DNA of 27,500 nucleotides from NCBI GenBank assembly GCA_003427395.1, contig BFEA01000114.1:739091-766590 (forward strand). Direction: 5' to 3'. The stretch comes from Chara braunii. Taxonomy: Eukaryota; Streptophyta; Charophyceae; Charales; Characeae. Below the pieces are notes generated by a model, which was not told the origin of the DNA, ran no database searches, and was given only the letters and a program-made list of their open reading frames with translations. Both the position numbers and the translations under genes were made by a program. Of this stretch, positions 1 to 9,174 are shown piece by piece. Each line of letters begins with the position of its first letter. The stretch's first letter is position 1.

Positions 1-91
<91 letters not shown>
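1..91. repeat. Compound microsatellite (CA)16 then (GA)n
   Basis: An uninterrupted CA tract at 1-32 switches directly to a GA tract at 33-91. It continues off the left edge, so its full length is unknown. No coding or regulatory role is visible. Confidence 0.98.
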
Positions 92-94
<3 letters not shown>

Positions 95-437
95 AAAGAG
101 CCCACTATGGAGGTTTATAAGGGAAATCCCTCGATGATACTTTCCTCCACGTGTGATGGAGCTGCACGTGCTGGAAACCGCATCCAGCCTCCTACTTACA
201 GAAGGCTTAGTGTACAGTGATAAAGGTGGGCAGTGTTGATTGCCGTCTTCTTTTGTAGACGCGAATCGGATAGACTGCCAGACTATTAACACTAACTGCT
301 GTCCCTCGTAGTTTAAGATCTGATAAGATAAAGAGGTGAGAACAAAAACAAGAAATTATGACAAGAAGAACCTGGCAAAAGACATAGAGATCACTTGGGC
401 ACTGGCGAAGCGATTACTTTGAATCCGACATGGGTGA
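92..437. other. Gene-free stretch, nothing recognised
   Basis: Mixed-composition DNA between the microsatellite and the first dispersed-repeat copy. I see no ORF of interest, RNA gene or clear repeat. Confidence 0.6.
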
Positions 438-560
438 CTTGGGCCCTCGCCAGACCAGTCTTGAAATGTGAAAAAGACGAAACGGTGGCCGGTGCACCTC
501 GCCATGTTCTACCGGGAAGCTCATTCTCATTTTGCACATTTTGACAGTTGCGTGGCGATG
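438..560 (+). repeat. Dispersed ~120 bp repeat, copy A
   Basis: This unit recurs at 763-886, 3376-3504 and, inverted, at 3636-3752. Shared landmarks in order are GGGCCTCGCC-like sequence, TTGAAATGTGAAAAAGAC-like sequence, GGCGGGTGCA-like sequence, a CATGTTCT box, TCATTTTGCACATTTTGA-like sequence and a GTGGCGATG end. The first and last segments are roughly complementary (CTCGCCAGACCAGTCTTGAAATG against CATTTTGACAGTTGCGTGGCGATG, shown only as positions 446-468 and 537-560), so the unit may be a degenerate foldback. No coding potential is seen. The family is not one I recognise. Confidence 0.75.
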
Positions 561-762
561 TCCTTGCTGTTTGGATTCTGGCGATGCCTTTGATGCCGCA
601 GCTCTCTGATGCGATGACGATGATTCTGCGAGCAACGATTTTCAGTTGTCAACGAGACAAAAGTGATGGCGCGCTGGGTATAGGAGGGGAAATGTCCCGG
701 ACCCCGTGAGGAACTTCGAGAAGTTTTGGGAACCGTTAGGGCATTGGAAACCTGGGAAGTAA

Positions 763-886
763 GTTGAGGGCCTCACCACACCGCTCTTGAAAGTTGAAAA
801 AGACAAAAATGTGGCGGGTGCAACTGGACATGTTCTAGCTTGGGGTTCATTCTCATTTTGCAAATTTTGAGAGTGGTGTGGGGATG
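763..886 (+). repeat. Dispersed ~120 bp repeat, copy B
   Basis: Direct copy of the unit at 438-560. It keeps the AAAAAGAC, GGCGGGTGCA, ACATGTTCTAGC and TCTCATTTTGCAAATTTTGA landmarks and ends GTGTGGGGATG. A further half copy containing only the first segment follows at 892-940. Confidence 0.75.
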
Positions 887-891
887 GCCGA

Positions 892-940
892 AGTTGAGGG
901 CCTCGCTCCACTACTCTCCAAGTATGTGAAAGGAGACTGA
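892..940 (+). repeat. Dispersed repeat, partial copy
   Basis: Only the leading segment (GTTGAGGGCCTCGC through AAGTATGTGAAAGGAG) is present. It starts 5 bp after copy B ends, so it looks like a truncated tandem duplicate. Confidence 0.55.
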
Positions 941-1247
941 GGGCATACTCACATGGGGACCTGACTCGGATGGCGTTAAATCCCAAAATTTGAGGCAGTT
1001 TTCAGGTCACATTGGAGAGGCCAGCTACCGGAATGTACTTTTTGGTGACCCTTTTGTCAGCAGCCGGTGGGGCTGCGGGAGGACCCTTTTTGAGACCACC
1101 TCCAGAGTTACCTTTTCAAAATTTTCCCTTCTCTGTGAGGTATTTCAAGAAATTTGTGCATTAGCAAAACACCCGTGCGCTGGAGAGCCTGTGATGGCTA
1201 CTATGATGGTCTTCTTGGGTCACCACTGATGAAGATTGGTGCAGCTC

Positions 1248-1480
1248 CTATCGCCTCTGATTTGAAAGACATAATCCCGGCTTGTGTAATTGAAGAGTCT
1301 GAAGGTGTGCAACCACAGTATTTTCCTTTTTGTCTGGACACAAGAGCAAAGGACGTAGTACTGGACCCTCGAGATTGCTATTGGGTGCACCCCTTAAAAC
1401 ACCAGTACATGGGCACCTGGGCCGCAGGCCCGACACCTCAAATAAGGGAGGCGTGGAATGAAAACGAGACCGCCGATTGA
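1248..1480 (+). pseudogene. Possible degraded coding fragment, unknown
   Basis: An open frame here translates to a well-mixed composition with aromatic and charged residues (for example YFPFCLDTRAKD, DPRDCYW and MGTWAAGP), unlike the low-complexity ORFs around it. It runs into a stop at 1478-1480. Downstream frames to about 1740 also look weakly coding (for example PPIEFINGGP in a shifted frame). I do not recognise the family. It could be a decayed retroelement or gene remnant, or chance. Host function should not be inferred. Confidence 0.2.
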
Positions 1481-1995
1481 ATTTATCAACGGTGGGCCCA
1501 GTGTTTGATGTTTCGGCCTCGCTCGTTTTCTTGTGGCGACAAGTTTCGGATTGCAATGCTGGGGTCGTGTTCATGTGGTTTCGAACCTGACTCGATGGTC
1601 CCACTCTTTCTTCATACCGCTCATTTAGCCGATGGATTGACATTACCACCGTTGGATATCGACTGGGATGTGACAAGTTGATAACTAGATGGAGAGCCAG
1701 GGGGCATATCATCGACCCCGGCAGATTACAAATTTTACAACTCTTTTTGATACTGCTCTGTACAACTTCGGCAAAACATGCCGCTCTCCGAGTCCTAAGG
1801 CTAATAATGCACAACGCAGTTCCCATAACTCAAATGCTGTACCATACACACAAAAAGGGATTGCCTTTTTGTGTCGCGTGCTCAGCAGGATATGTGGTTT
1901 GAGGATCAACATCACCTCTGGCTAGCTTGTGCCAATGCACGTTCGTTCTGGGACCAATGGAGGCAAGCCCATATTTCTCCGGACCTGCGTAGCAC

Positions 1996-2076
1996 GGCGA
2001 AAGTGTTCGCGCCCCTTCACGCGAACGTGTTCGCGCGTTCGTGCGAACAGCTCGCGAACATGTTCGGGCGAACATA
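1996..2076. repeat. Palindrome-rich CGAAC/GTTCG cluster
   Basis: About 80 bp is built of alternating GTTCGCG and CGCGAAC words, for example GCGAACGTGTTCGC. Many short inverted pairings are possible. It is far more CpG-rich than its flanks. No family is recognised. Confidence 0.6.
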
Positions 2077-2243
2077 ATTGTTTTTCGTAGCTCCGGACCG
2101 ACAGATTGGGGGGATCTATGGACAACTGATGGAGTTCTTTTGGGTAAAATATAATACTAATATTATAATATAACAATTCGGCTTACAAGATCGAGAGCCT
2201 ATCAGCTGTCTACGTCTTTGAGACCCTTGAAGTTTGGGGGCCA

Positions 2244-2341
2244 CTGTGCTGTGGTACCTCTGGTCCTCTGTGCTGTGGTACCTCTGGTCCTCTGTGCTGT
2301 GGTACCTCTGATCCTCTGTGCTGTGGTACCTCTGGTCCTCT
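2244..2341. repeat. 24 bp minisatellite, 4 tandem units
   Basis: Four consecutive 24 bp units begin at 2244, 2268, 2292 and 2316, each starting CTGTGCTGTGGTACC. Only one base differs clearly (GGTCC becomes GATCC in unit 3), so the array is young. Confidence 0.95.
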
Positions 2342-2861
2342 GGAAGCAACGGAATGAAGTTGTATGTATTGGAGAACCCCCTTAGTGCAACTACTGTTCA
2401 ATGCCATCAAGCGATCTCTGGGGCCAAGTACAGTTTCAAATTGCAGTTCAGGCAAGATATGGGGCACTATGGGGCAATATACACAGCACTATGGGTTATA
2501 GTAATTGCAATACGAGTTATAATTGCACCATGGGGCAAGATACAGTTTCCAGTTGCAGTTTTTTTGGGCAATGTATACAACCCAGCTTTCTGGCCAGGTA
2601 GGTTGCCTGAAGTGCAGATGCCATAGTGCAATTATAACTGATCTTTTCGACTCTACTGAAGCTACCTCTTGGAGAAAAAAAGTCAACAGAGGGGGGGTGC
2701 AGAGCTGGGGTTTACTGGTTGAGAGAGCACAGGCAAGGTGCCCTCACTATGATGGAGCTATAGTACTTACCATGCATAAGACTACTCAAGTAAAAAGACA
2801 AGATGTTTTTCAACAAAATATGATAGATTTTCAAAAGACTATCAAAGAAATACGACAATAG
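2342..2861. other. Gene-free stretch with weak internal repetition
   Basis: The segment 2420-2640 repeats variants of GGCAAGATA, CAGTTTCNAATTGCAG and GTGCAATTATAAC in a loose pattern, suggesting an old degenerate tandem array. A plus-strand frame to 2861 ends in a mixed-composition peptide, but I do not recognise it and treat it as non-coding. Confidence 0.4.
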
Positions 2862-3171
2862 AAAGGTCTCTAGCGGCTCAGTGGTTAGGGCAAATGGCTG
2901 TTAAACCACCACTACCCCCGCCCTTGGAAAATACGGCCTACTGCTAGCAGGTGAAGAAAGAAAAATCGTCAGCCTACCGGTAGCACAGCCAACTACCGGG
3001 GAAACTTGAGCGAAGTCCCGGGTAGTGGGACTCATTGTTGGTTTTGCAGACCACACCCCTACTCCTGGCGGTCGCTGCTGGGAGTCGTATGCATTGTCTG
3101 AATCGCGCCAGAGTCGGGGCCTCTGGGGGTAGTATGAAATGCAATGGAGTGTCCTTTTTTTTTTTTTTTTT
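2862..3171 (+). mobile_element. tRNA-derived SINE-like element
   Basis: The first ~55 bp resemble a tRNA 5' half. GGCTCAGTGGTTAGGGC matches a D-arm and Pol III A box, and GGCTGTTAAACC resembles a tRNA-Asn anticodon arm with a GTT anticodon. It cannot be a working tRNA because the T arm and acceptor do not close. Downstream, TTGAGCGAAGTCC at about 3007 could be a damaged B box. It is followed by GTCCC and GGGAC arms, a TTTTGCAG word and finally a (T)17 run at 3155-3171. The order of B box, GTCC/GGAC palindrome and TTTTGCAG recurs in the minus-strand SINE at 8647-8850, suggesting related families. Element boundaries are inferred. Confidence 0.45.
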
Positions 3172-3199
3172 CCTTATTCTTGTGGAAAGCGGAGTTCGT

Positions 3200-3386
3200 C
3201 TAGGAATCCCGGCCAGATCCCACTGGCAAAGAGGATTCGAATGATTGTCAGAATCTGGACGTGTTTGGGGCGAGGTGCAGAAAACTGTGATTGATCTGCT
3301 TTTCTGCATCTCTGCGTGGAACACGTCCAGATTCTGACACTTATTCCAATCGTCCTTGCCAGTGGGATCCGGCGGGGACTGGGCCT
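3200..3386. repeat. Long foldback (palindromic) sequence
   Basis: The left arm (about 3213-3285, ending GGTGCAGAAAA) is complementary to the right arm (about 3300-3372, starting CTTTTCTGCATC). GATCCCACTGGCAA pairs with TTGCCAGTGGGATC, and CAGAATCTGGACGTGT pairs with ACACGTCCAGATTCTG. Arms are about 75 bp with scattered mismatches around a short loop near 3290. This is the form expected of a MITE-like foldback or a hairpin-generating duplication. The right arm runs into dispersed-repeat copy C. Confidence 0.8.
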
Positions 3387-3504
3387 CGCCACAGCACTCT
3401 CGACATGTGAGAGAGGCAAAAAAAAAAGGCGGGTGCATCTGGACATGTTCTTGGGAGAGGTTCTTTCTCCCGATTTTGTGCAGAGGGTGAGTGGTGTGGC
3501 GTTG
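3376..3504 (+). repeat. Dispersed ~120 bp repeat, copy C
   Basis: Third direct copy, with GGGCCTCGCCACAGCACTC, GGCGGGTGCATCTGGACATG and a GTGGTGTGGCGTTG end. A fragment carrying GGCGGGTGCATCTGGA recurs immediately afterwards at 3511-3528. Confidence 0.75.
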
Positions 3505-3537
3505 CCCCTACTGGCGGGTGCATCTGGACTTTTTACT

Positions 3538-3541
<4 letters not shown>

Positions 3542-3594
<53 letters not shown>
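3542..3594. repeat. (GA)n microsatellite
   Basis: Uninterrupted GA dinucleotide tract between dispersed-repeat copies C and D. It produces spurious Arg-Glu repeat ORFs when translated. Confidence 0.97.
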
Positions 3595-3595
<1 letters not shown>

Positions 3596-3635
3596 AGTGA
3601 GAGAGGCGAGCGCAGCACGCAGCCGGCAATTCGAA

Positions 3636-3752
3636 GGGCATCACCACAACACTCGAAATGTGCAAAATGGGACTGAACTTCCCGCTAGAACATGGCCAGA
3701 TGCACCCACCACATATTTGTCCTCACAATTAGAGAGTGTTGTGGCGAGGACT
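3636..3752 (-). repeat. Dispersed ~120 bp repeat, inverted copy D
   Basis: The reverse complement of the same unit: read on the minus strand it gives CCTCGCCACAACACTC, GGTGGGTGCATCTGGCCATG, TTCTAGCGGGAAGTTCA, CCATTTTGCACATTTCGAG and GTTGTGGTGATGCCC. With copy C it forms a large inverted pair around the GA microsatellite. Confidence 0.75.
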
Positions 3753-3824
3753 GCACGGTGCACGTTGAGAAACACCGGCAGTGTCCACTGCGATTTCACC
3801 CCTGACAGCTTCTCAGGTAAGTCC

Positions 3825-3851
3825 TTTTTTTTTTTTTTTTTTTTTTTTTTT
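3825..3851. repeat. Poly(T) tract, 27 bp
   Basis: Pure T run directly after CAGGTAAGTCC. It could be the poly(A) tail of a minus-strand retroposon or a T-tail of a plus-strand one; I could not delimit an element around it. Confidence 0.9.
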
Positions 3852-5337
3852 CCGCCACTTGCTTCCCACGCGCTGTGCGGGAGCCGACTTCTTTACTTTG
3901 TCTCGTTCCCCCGCGGCGGCGGCCGACCCCGCCCGTTACCTGTGATGGACTTACCCATATACCTGCTAGGCCGCTGGTACGCCCCGCCCACGGAATGCCG
4001 GTCCCACCTTCTGGAAAAGGGAAAAAGGCAGCTGCTGCCTGCCGGTCGCCGACCTCCACGAAAATTGCTCCTCAAGGCCAGGAAAGGTGAATTTCTGCCG
4101 GCGGGGGTAGTGGTGGTTTAAGTGTGCCGATTTTGACTTCTTTGTCGAGGATGTAGTAGACGGCTGTTACAATACTGGGAGATATATTGTGTAGGGTCTT
4201 TTTAACTGCGTTTGGGATATTAAATGTGGCTAGCTCTGTACTTTGAGATGAGCGAAGTACTAATCAAGTCAACCTCGCATCCATCAATGAACATTCACAG
4301 GAGAATTCACAGATGAGAAGCCAAATCGAGATACAATCAGCACTTGAAGATCATGTCTCCAATATTATTATCAATATACAAGAATGTGCGTCTCCAGTGG
4401 CTCAGCCGCTTCGATACACACAACAGGTCTCAACCAGATAGTGGATATGACTTGACCCTCTTCTCTCTCTTGTCTTACTTCTCTCTCTTTGACTTGGTTG
4501 CTCTGCCTAACTTTTTCTCTCCTCTCTCCTACCCAGATCGTCACCCTGGGTACACCCACTCAAGTAAGCTTTACAACTTGGGGGCTATGGCTGCCGTCCT
4601 CTTGCTCTGCCCCTACCCTAGCTATGGAGTAACCCGTGTGCGCCCACTTCTTTTTTGGGTACGCAGTTCCCAGGTTGCCTTAACGTTGTCGAGCGCATCG
4701 GCTCCCACCTTTTGCAAACTGCGGGAACCCTCCCGACCATGTCATGCAGGAGTAAACGAAACAAAATCAAGAGACAATTTAGGAATGACGCAAAATAACC
4801 CCGTGAACCATCGAGACGGGCGTGGTTGCGTTGTCCCTTCGCCGCTCTAGCCCGGTGCGCCAGCTGTACATCCCGCTGTACCCTACGACAGTATAGGTTC
4901 CCGTGGGCCATAACTTGCCTTCCCTAAGGGGCTGTCACTACCCTTAGGGGCGTATCCCTACCGAGATACTGATCCTCGTGTGAAGGCTTGCAATTCCAGA
5001 GGTAGATCATCCGATGGCGTTTGCTCGTTCGTTGTAGTATAAATACGCTTGGTCAACACCAAGTGGACCCGAACGCCATTCGTCCATTTAGGCGTTGATC
5101 TCCTAGTAACGAAACGTGCGCCGACTGACTAGGACGGTTTCAACCAACTGTGAAACCCTCAACTCAATCCTAGTTCATTTGAATACCAGTGAAAAGAAAG
5201 TTATAACACCCATATATATTTATATTATAAGCAATCGACCGTAGTCGACAGGAACATATATCCAATCTGAAATGATAACTGAAAGAATCAAAATCCCGGC
5301 GTCGAAATCCATAAAGAAAAATACAGCCACCAAGGAG
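3852..5337. other. Gene-free stretch of about 1.5 kb
   Basis: No convincing gene. A TATAAATA box at about 5038-5045 is followed by a small perfect hairpin (CTTGGT and ACCAAG, about 5049-5064), the only promoter-like signal. Remaining ORFs have no recognisable domain and overlap in several frames, as expected for non-coding DNA. Confidence 0.5.
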
Positions 5338-5449
5338 AAGTCGGCTACCGACAATAATATTGATGCAGCCGACTAGGTAGGCGGAATGTCTCACTTTTAA
5401 CTTGGTGAGACATGCTTCCAAAGTTATTCATTCCACCTACCGCCGACTT
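5338..5449. repeat. Nested palindrome cluster with AAGTCGGC ends
   Basis: The outer ends are AAGTCGGC (5338-5345) and GCCGACTT (5442-5449). Inside, AGTCGGCT also pairs with AGCCGACT at about 5366-5373. GTAGGCGGAATG (5377-5388) pairs with CATTCCACCTAC (5429-5440) at 11 of 12 positions, and ATGTCTCAC (5386-5394) pairs perfectly with GTGAGACAT (5405-5413). The layout resembles a small foldback element of about 112 bp. Confidence 0.65.
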
Positions 5450-6552
5450 AAGACCTGACACATATACCCGTCTTCATACATTATTAATCTTATTGAATGA
5501 TAGACTGCTTTGCAAATAATTCTTGATCAGATGCATTACTTGAAGCGTTGCACGTCTCACTCTCTAGGAAGTGGTTTGGGGTACTCCTCAATCGAGCATA
5601 AAACTCGGATCTCAGAAGTCAGGCCGTCCCCACCGAATTGGCAAAGTACCTCTTGTAGAACGGTCCACTCTGGGTCGATAATATAGCCGGATCCTGAAGC
5701 AACGAACCCCCGCCCCAGATGCTCCTTGACGAAAGAGAATGTGTCCACTGTGAGTAGGTTTTAGTTATTATCATTTCTCCTAAGTTCGGGGTAACTTGGA
5801 CAAAAAGAAATCGAAAGAGGTAGAGAATGAGAATCATTTGGACAGGTAAAGGAAGATAAGTCATTTGGGATAGAACGGGTAAACCTCAAGAAAATGCTAA
5901 ATTAGTTTAACATTGTATTCTTTATTTGAAATTACTTTTACGACACACACTTGATTAACGATTTTCAAAGTCCTCTTAACAAACAGGCAGGTAGTAAGTA
6001 GAAGGAAAACGATCGTTTTCATCTTTCCCAAATAGGCATAAATCAAACTCCGTTGCAAGTAGTCTTCTACCTACTTGCACTCAAAGCAAAACAATCAAGT
6101 TTAAAAAAAAACAATGTAACCCCATACACAAGTCAGACTTTTCCATTCATATGCATGACTCGCACAACTTTCCTCTACCATTTCAACGAACATTCAATGG
6201 ACAAGGTCAATCGAAGTGCGGGTTCACACTGGTGTAAAGGGAAATTTGAGTCGATCAACTGATCTTGAGTGAAGTTCGATCCGGCTCACTCAAGAAAGCC
6301 GAGCAGTATCCTGATCAACGTAAAGGATAACCACCGTTGAAGATGACACTATGCCGCCCACAACGCCGGGCCCATTGAGAGGACTTAAGTGGGATAAGCC
6401 CTCCAGGAGGGTGCTCCTAAGAATAAGTCAAATGTCGTCCCAATGTCCCGGACAGTCCCAACACAGTCTCAATCGCACCTTGACCACCAAGGATACTTCC
6501 AAACCAACTTGCAGATACACACCACCTCAGACAACTGCGTTCGTACCCCAAG
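5450..6552. other. Gene-free stretch, nothing recognised
   Basis: AT-rich to mixed sequence without a credible ORF, RNA gene or clear repeat. Confidence 0.5.
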
Positions 6553-6621
6553 TTGGTCCCAGTCGGTCCCAAGATGGTCCCACTTAGTCCCAAAATGGTC
6601 CTAAGATGGTCCCAAGTGGTC
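6553..6621. repeat. Short-period GGTCCC repeat (10-11 bp)
   Basis: GTCCC-type words recur seven times at 10 or 11 bp spacing, with units such as AAGATGGTCCC. The period is close to one DNA turn. Related GTCCCAA words upstream at 6430-6470 suggest that the array was longer. Confidence 0.8.
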
Positions 6622-7174
6622 TTGGCCAGTGCTACACTATCGCCCACAACACCAGATGATCCAAAACTCAAAACCACTCGCACCATGCACCACAAAAGAA
6701 AAACGGTGGCCCCCGGTGCAAACCGTAGGTGCCGATAACCCCAACATAGTGCCACACCCACCCACTCCATTCTCTTTCCATGCTGCCGGTCCACGCACCA
6801 CTACCACACAATCCCAACCGTGCACCAACGCTAACCCAACCTCCAGGCGACATTGGAATCCACCATAACCGCTACGCACCACGAAAAAAACAACGGAGGA
6901 CCACTGCTTTCCACGCCATCAAAGCCGGTACCACCCCGTGCTGTGCGACACTCTCGCCTGGCCACACACCAAGATAACGGCTCCACTACGCCGTAAAATT
7001 TTACCAGCACCGCCCCTTGGAAAAAATGTCGTCAACGTGCCGTCAACTGGACAACACCTCCCTACAAAAAAAAATGTTGCCGCCGCCGCCAATTTTTACA
7101 ATATAATCCCGCTGATCGAGCAACACCTCCTCACACTCACATTAAAAAAAACATTGGCGTCGTGCGGCAAATCC
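6622..7174. other. Gene-free C/A-rich stretch
   Basis: Strand-asymmetric C and A rich DNA with (GCC) words and A runs. Phrases such as AACACCTCC followed by A runs and GCCG repeat loosely at 7050-7170, probably degenerate relatives of the 46 bp tandem unit that follows. Confidence 0.4.
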
Positions 7175-7266
7175 GGCAGCACCTTCCCTTCGGAAGGTCT
7201 TGACGCCGCGACAATAGTCCAGCGACACCTTTCCTTAGGAAGGTCTTAATGCGGCGACGGCAGTCT
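7175..7266. repeat. 46 bp tandem duplication
   Basis: Two adjacent 46 bp units (7175-7220 and 7221-7266) share CACCTT, GGAAGGTCTT and GCGACNNNAGTC. Each unit carries its own small palindrome (CCTTCCCTTCGGAAGG and CCTTTCCTTAGGAAGG). The divergence points to an old duplication. Confidence 0.75.
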
Positions 7267-7875
7267 GACAACACAACCCCACTAAAATAGGTGCCGCTTG
7301 CCGCACCGTTCGGACCCTGACGCAGCCCGTCGGCCACAACATTAACACAAGGGTGGGGCAGTGAGCCTCCAACCCTTGGCTATTGCTGCACTAGCCTTTC
7401 CTCCTCCAACAGCGTCTCCCCTCACACTGTAGACCTCTAGCTCTCCACCAGCAGCCTCTCCCCACAGTAGCAGCCAGCCAGCATTCACTCAAGTGAATGT
7501 CTCAACAACACTGCCACAATTGTGAGGCTGCTGGGTGGAGTGCTGGCATTTATAGTCAGTCGATGGCTGTGTGTAGTTGCTTTGCCCTCAGCCAGAATAT
7601 GTAACTGGCCTTAGCCCGTGATTTGAGCCGCTGTTAAGGGCCATAAATCTTGATGTTCCCCTATGGGAACCAAAATCCTGGATACCCAGAAACATCTGGC
7701 CTTTCTCCTAGGCCACATGCTTATGAAATGACTGTGTTCAACCATTTGCTGCACTCCGTTCAAAATAAACACGGTTGCAATTTTCCCCCCTTACAAGAAC
7801 CTTCCAAACCCTGCATCTATCCTACGCCGACGACCATGTACGTAGCTGTTACTTTTTTTTTCCCTTTTCTTTTCT

Positions 7876-8039
7876 GCCCGTTTAAAAAAATGAACGGGCA
7901 CAGTCTAGTAGAAATGGGGGGAGTAAAAGAAAAAAGAAGAAAACGAAACTAAACAAAATCTAAGAAGAATAAAGAAACTTTAAGTCTCTTTCAATTCCGG
8001 TACCCGCCACCTGCAGCCCGTTCTTCAAAAACGAACGGG
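7876..8039. repeat. Pair of matching GCCCGTT/AACGGGC hairpins
   Basis: GCCCGTT (7876-7882) pairs with AACGGGC (7893-7899). A similar hairpin, CCCGTT (8017-8022) with AACGGG (8034-8039), lies 141 bp downstream. Both have A-rich loops, and the G/C stems are unchanged. Confidence 0.6.
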
Positions 8040-8099
8040 TGCCTATGCATGTCGTATCCACAAAGAGGAAGTGGGGGGGAAAAAATCAGTGTGGAGGTG

Positions 8100-8156
8100 T
8101 GTATTTCCATGTTCTAGCGGTAGATTTATTCAATTTTGCTCATCCTATCGATGGAA
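8100..8156 (+). repeat. Direct repeat flanking a microsatellite, left copy
   Basis: TGTATTTCC, GGTAGATTTATTCAATTTTG and CGATGGAA match the two right copies (8281-8324 and 8335-8393) beyond the CA microsatellite. The left copy is the most diverged. Confidence 0.6.
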
Positions 8157-8165
8157 GTAGCATGA

Positions 8166-8393
<228 letters not shown>

Positions 8394-8646
8394 TCAGCCC
8401 TAAATGGGCTGCCAAACACCCTGCACGAACAAAAGGAGAAGGCGAAAAATATAAACGAAATCTTAAAAAAAGAAGAATCTAAATTAATCTAAAGAAAGAA
8501 AAAAAAACAAAATGAAAGAAAAAAACAACTTAGTACTTACCTGAATAAACTGGCTGCCTGTTAGAAACGGGCGCCTGCTGTTGCTCTAGGGATCATAATC
8601 CCCTAGTTACTTCCAAGCGCTCTACTTGGCGTTTCATTTTGTTAGA
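8394..8646. other. Gene-free A-rich stretch
   Basis: A-rich sequence with a splice-donor-like word on the minus strand (reverse complement of GTACTTACC at 8533-8541). Otherwise nothing recognised. Confidence 0.4.
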
Positions 8647-8850
8647 TTTTTTTTTTTTTTTTTTTTCCCTAACTATTTCCTATTGGCCTATCCCAACGGT
8701 CGCCTCCCACGGACTGCAAAAATGTAGATCTGAGTTTGAGTCCTTATGGACTCGAACTGGTTTGGACCGTTCCTCGATTTATGCGTGTCATCCTTGCGCA
8801 GGGGCCATGCAGCTCTGTACGAGGCCGATCTCGGCCACCGCGTCACTTCA
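8647..8850 (-). mobile_element. SINE-like retroposon containing a U6 snRNA segment
   Basis: Read on the minus strand, TGGCCGAGATCGG (8837-8825) resembles a tRNA-Leu/Ser type A box. A ~57 bp block (8820-8764) is then nearly identical to the central and 3' part of plant U6: TACAGAG, GCATGGCCCCTGCGC, AAGGATGACACGCA and AAATCGAG, ending GGTCC. Against my recollection of plant U6 it has about three mismatches in the last 49 nt and a ~5 nt net deletion after TACAGAG. AGTTCGAGTCC (8758-8748) matches a B box at 10 of 11 positions, and a GAGTCC/GGACTC palindrome overlaps it (8738-8753). The element ends in A20 (8666-8647). The boxes and tail indicate Pol III transcription and LINE-mediated retroposition. 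The U6 ACAGAGA box is truncated, so this is not a U6 gene. The 5' boundary is uncertain and may include the tRNA-like stretch at 8901-8970. Confidence 0.7.
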
Positions 8851-8900
8851 AACAAGGGAAAGGGACGCTTCAAAAGGAGCCAGCCCAGGTAGCATATCGT

Positions 8901-8970
8901 TGGGCCGGATCCTAGCACTTGTTGGGTGAAAGATTGATGCTATAACCTATTGGGCTAGCTCCTATTCACA
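8901..8970 (-). other. tRNA-like 5' half, possible head of the U6 SINE
   Basis: On the minus strand TAGCCCAATAGGTTATAGC resembles a tRNA D arm and A box, followed by ATCTTTCACCC, which resembles an anticodon arm. A matching T arm is not clear. It lies about 65 bp upstream of the U6-containing element in the same orientation and may be its true 5' head. Confidence 0.3.
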
Positions 8971-9174
8971 AAAGCTACACCCGCAAATCTTCTATTTGAA
9001 GAGCTGTTGCCCAGTAGGTTGCCCAGCTATTCAGCTTATGCAGGCCCTACCTTCCCTATCTCCTTAGCCTGTCGCCCTGTTGTCTACCCGGCAGGCATTT
9101 CAATTGGGCGACCCTATGGCCAACCTTTAAGCTGTGGGTACGACACCGGGTAACTTTAGCGTTCCCATTTCAGC
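8971..9174. other. Junction region beyond the integrase end
   Basis: The gypsy integrase frame stops at 9175. I cannot find its usual C-terminal extension, polypurine tract or LTR here. Short GTTGCCCAG words repeat twice (about 9004-9032). The element's 3' end is probably truncated or overwritten. Confidence 0.35.

Noticed and set aside
1871-2077. Trp-rich ORF possibly coding
   Set aside because: It is short, runs into the CGAAC palindrome cluster and has no recognisable domain or supporting neighbour.
2862-2935. Functional tRNA-Asn gene
   Set aside because: D arm and anticodon arm are recognisable, but no T arm with an intact B box and no closing acceptor stem follow at tRNA spacing.
3540-4121. 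193-codon plus-strand ORF beginning with Arg-Glu repeats
   Set aside because: It is a translation of the GA microsatellite, an inverted dispersed repeat and a poly(T) tract.
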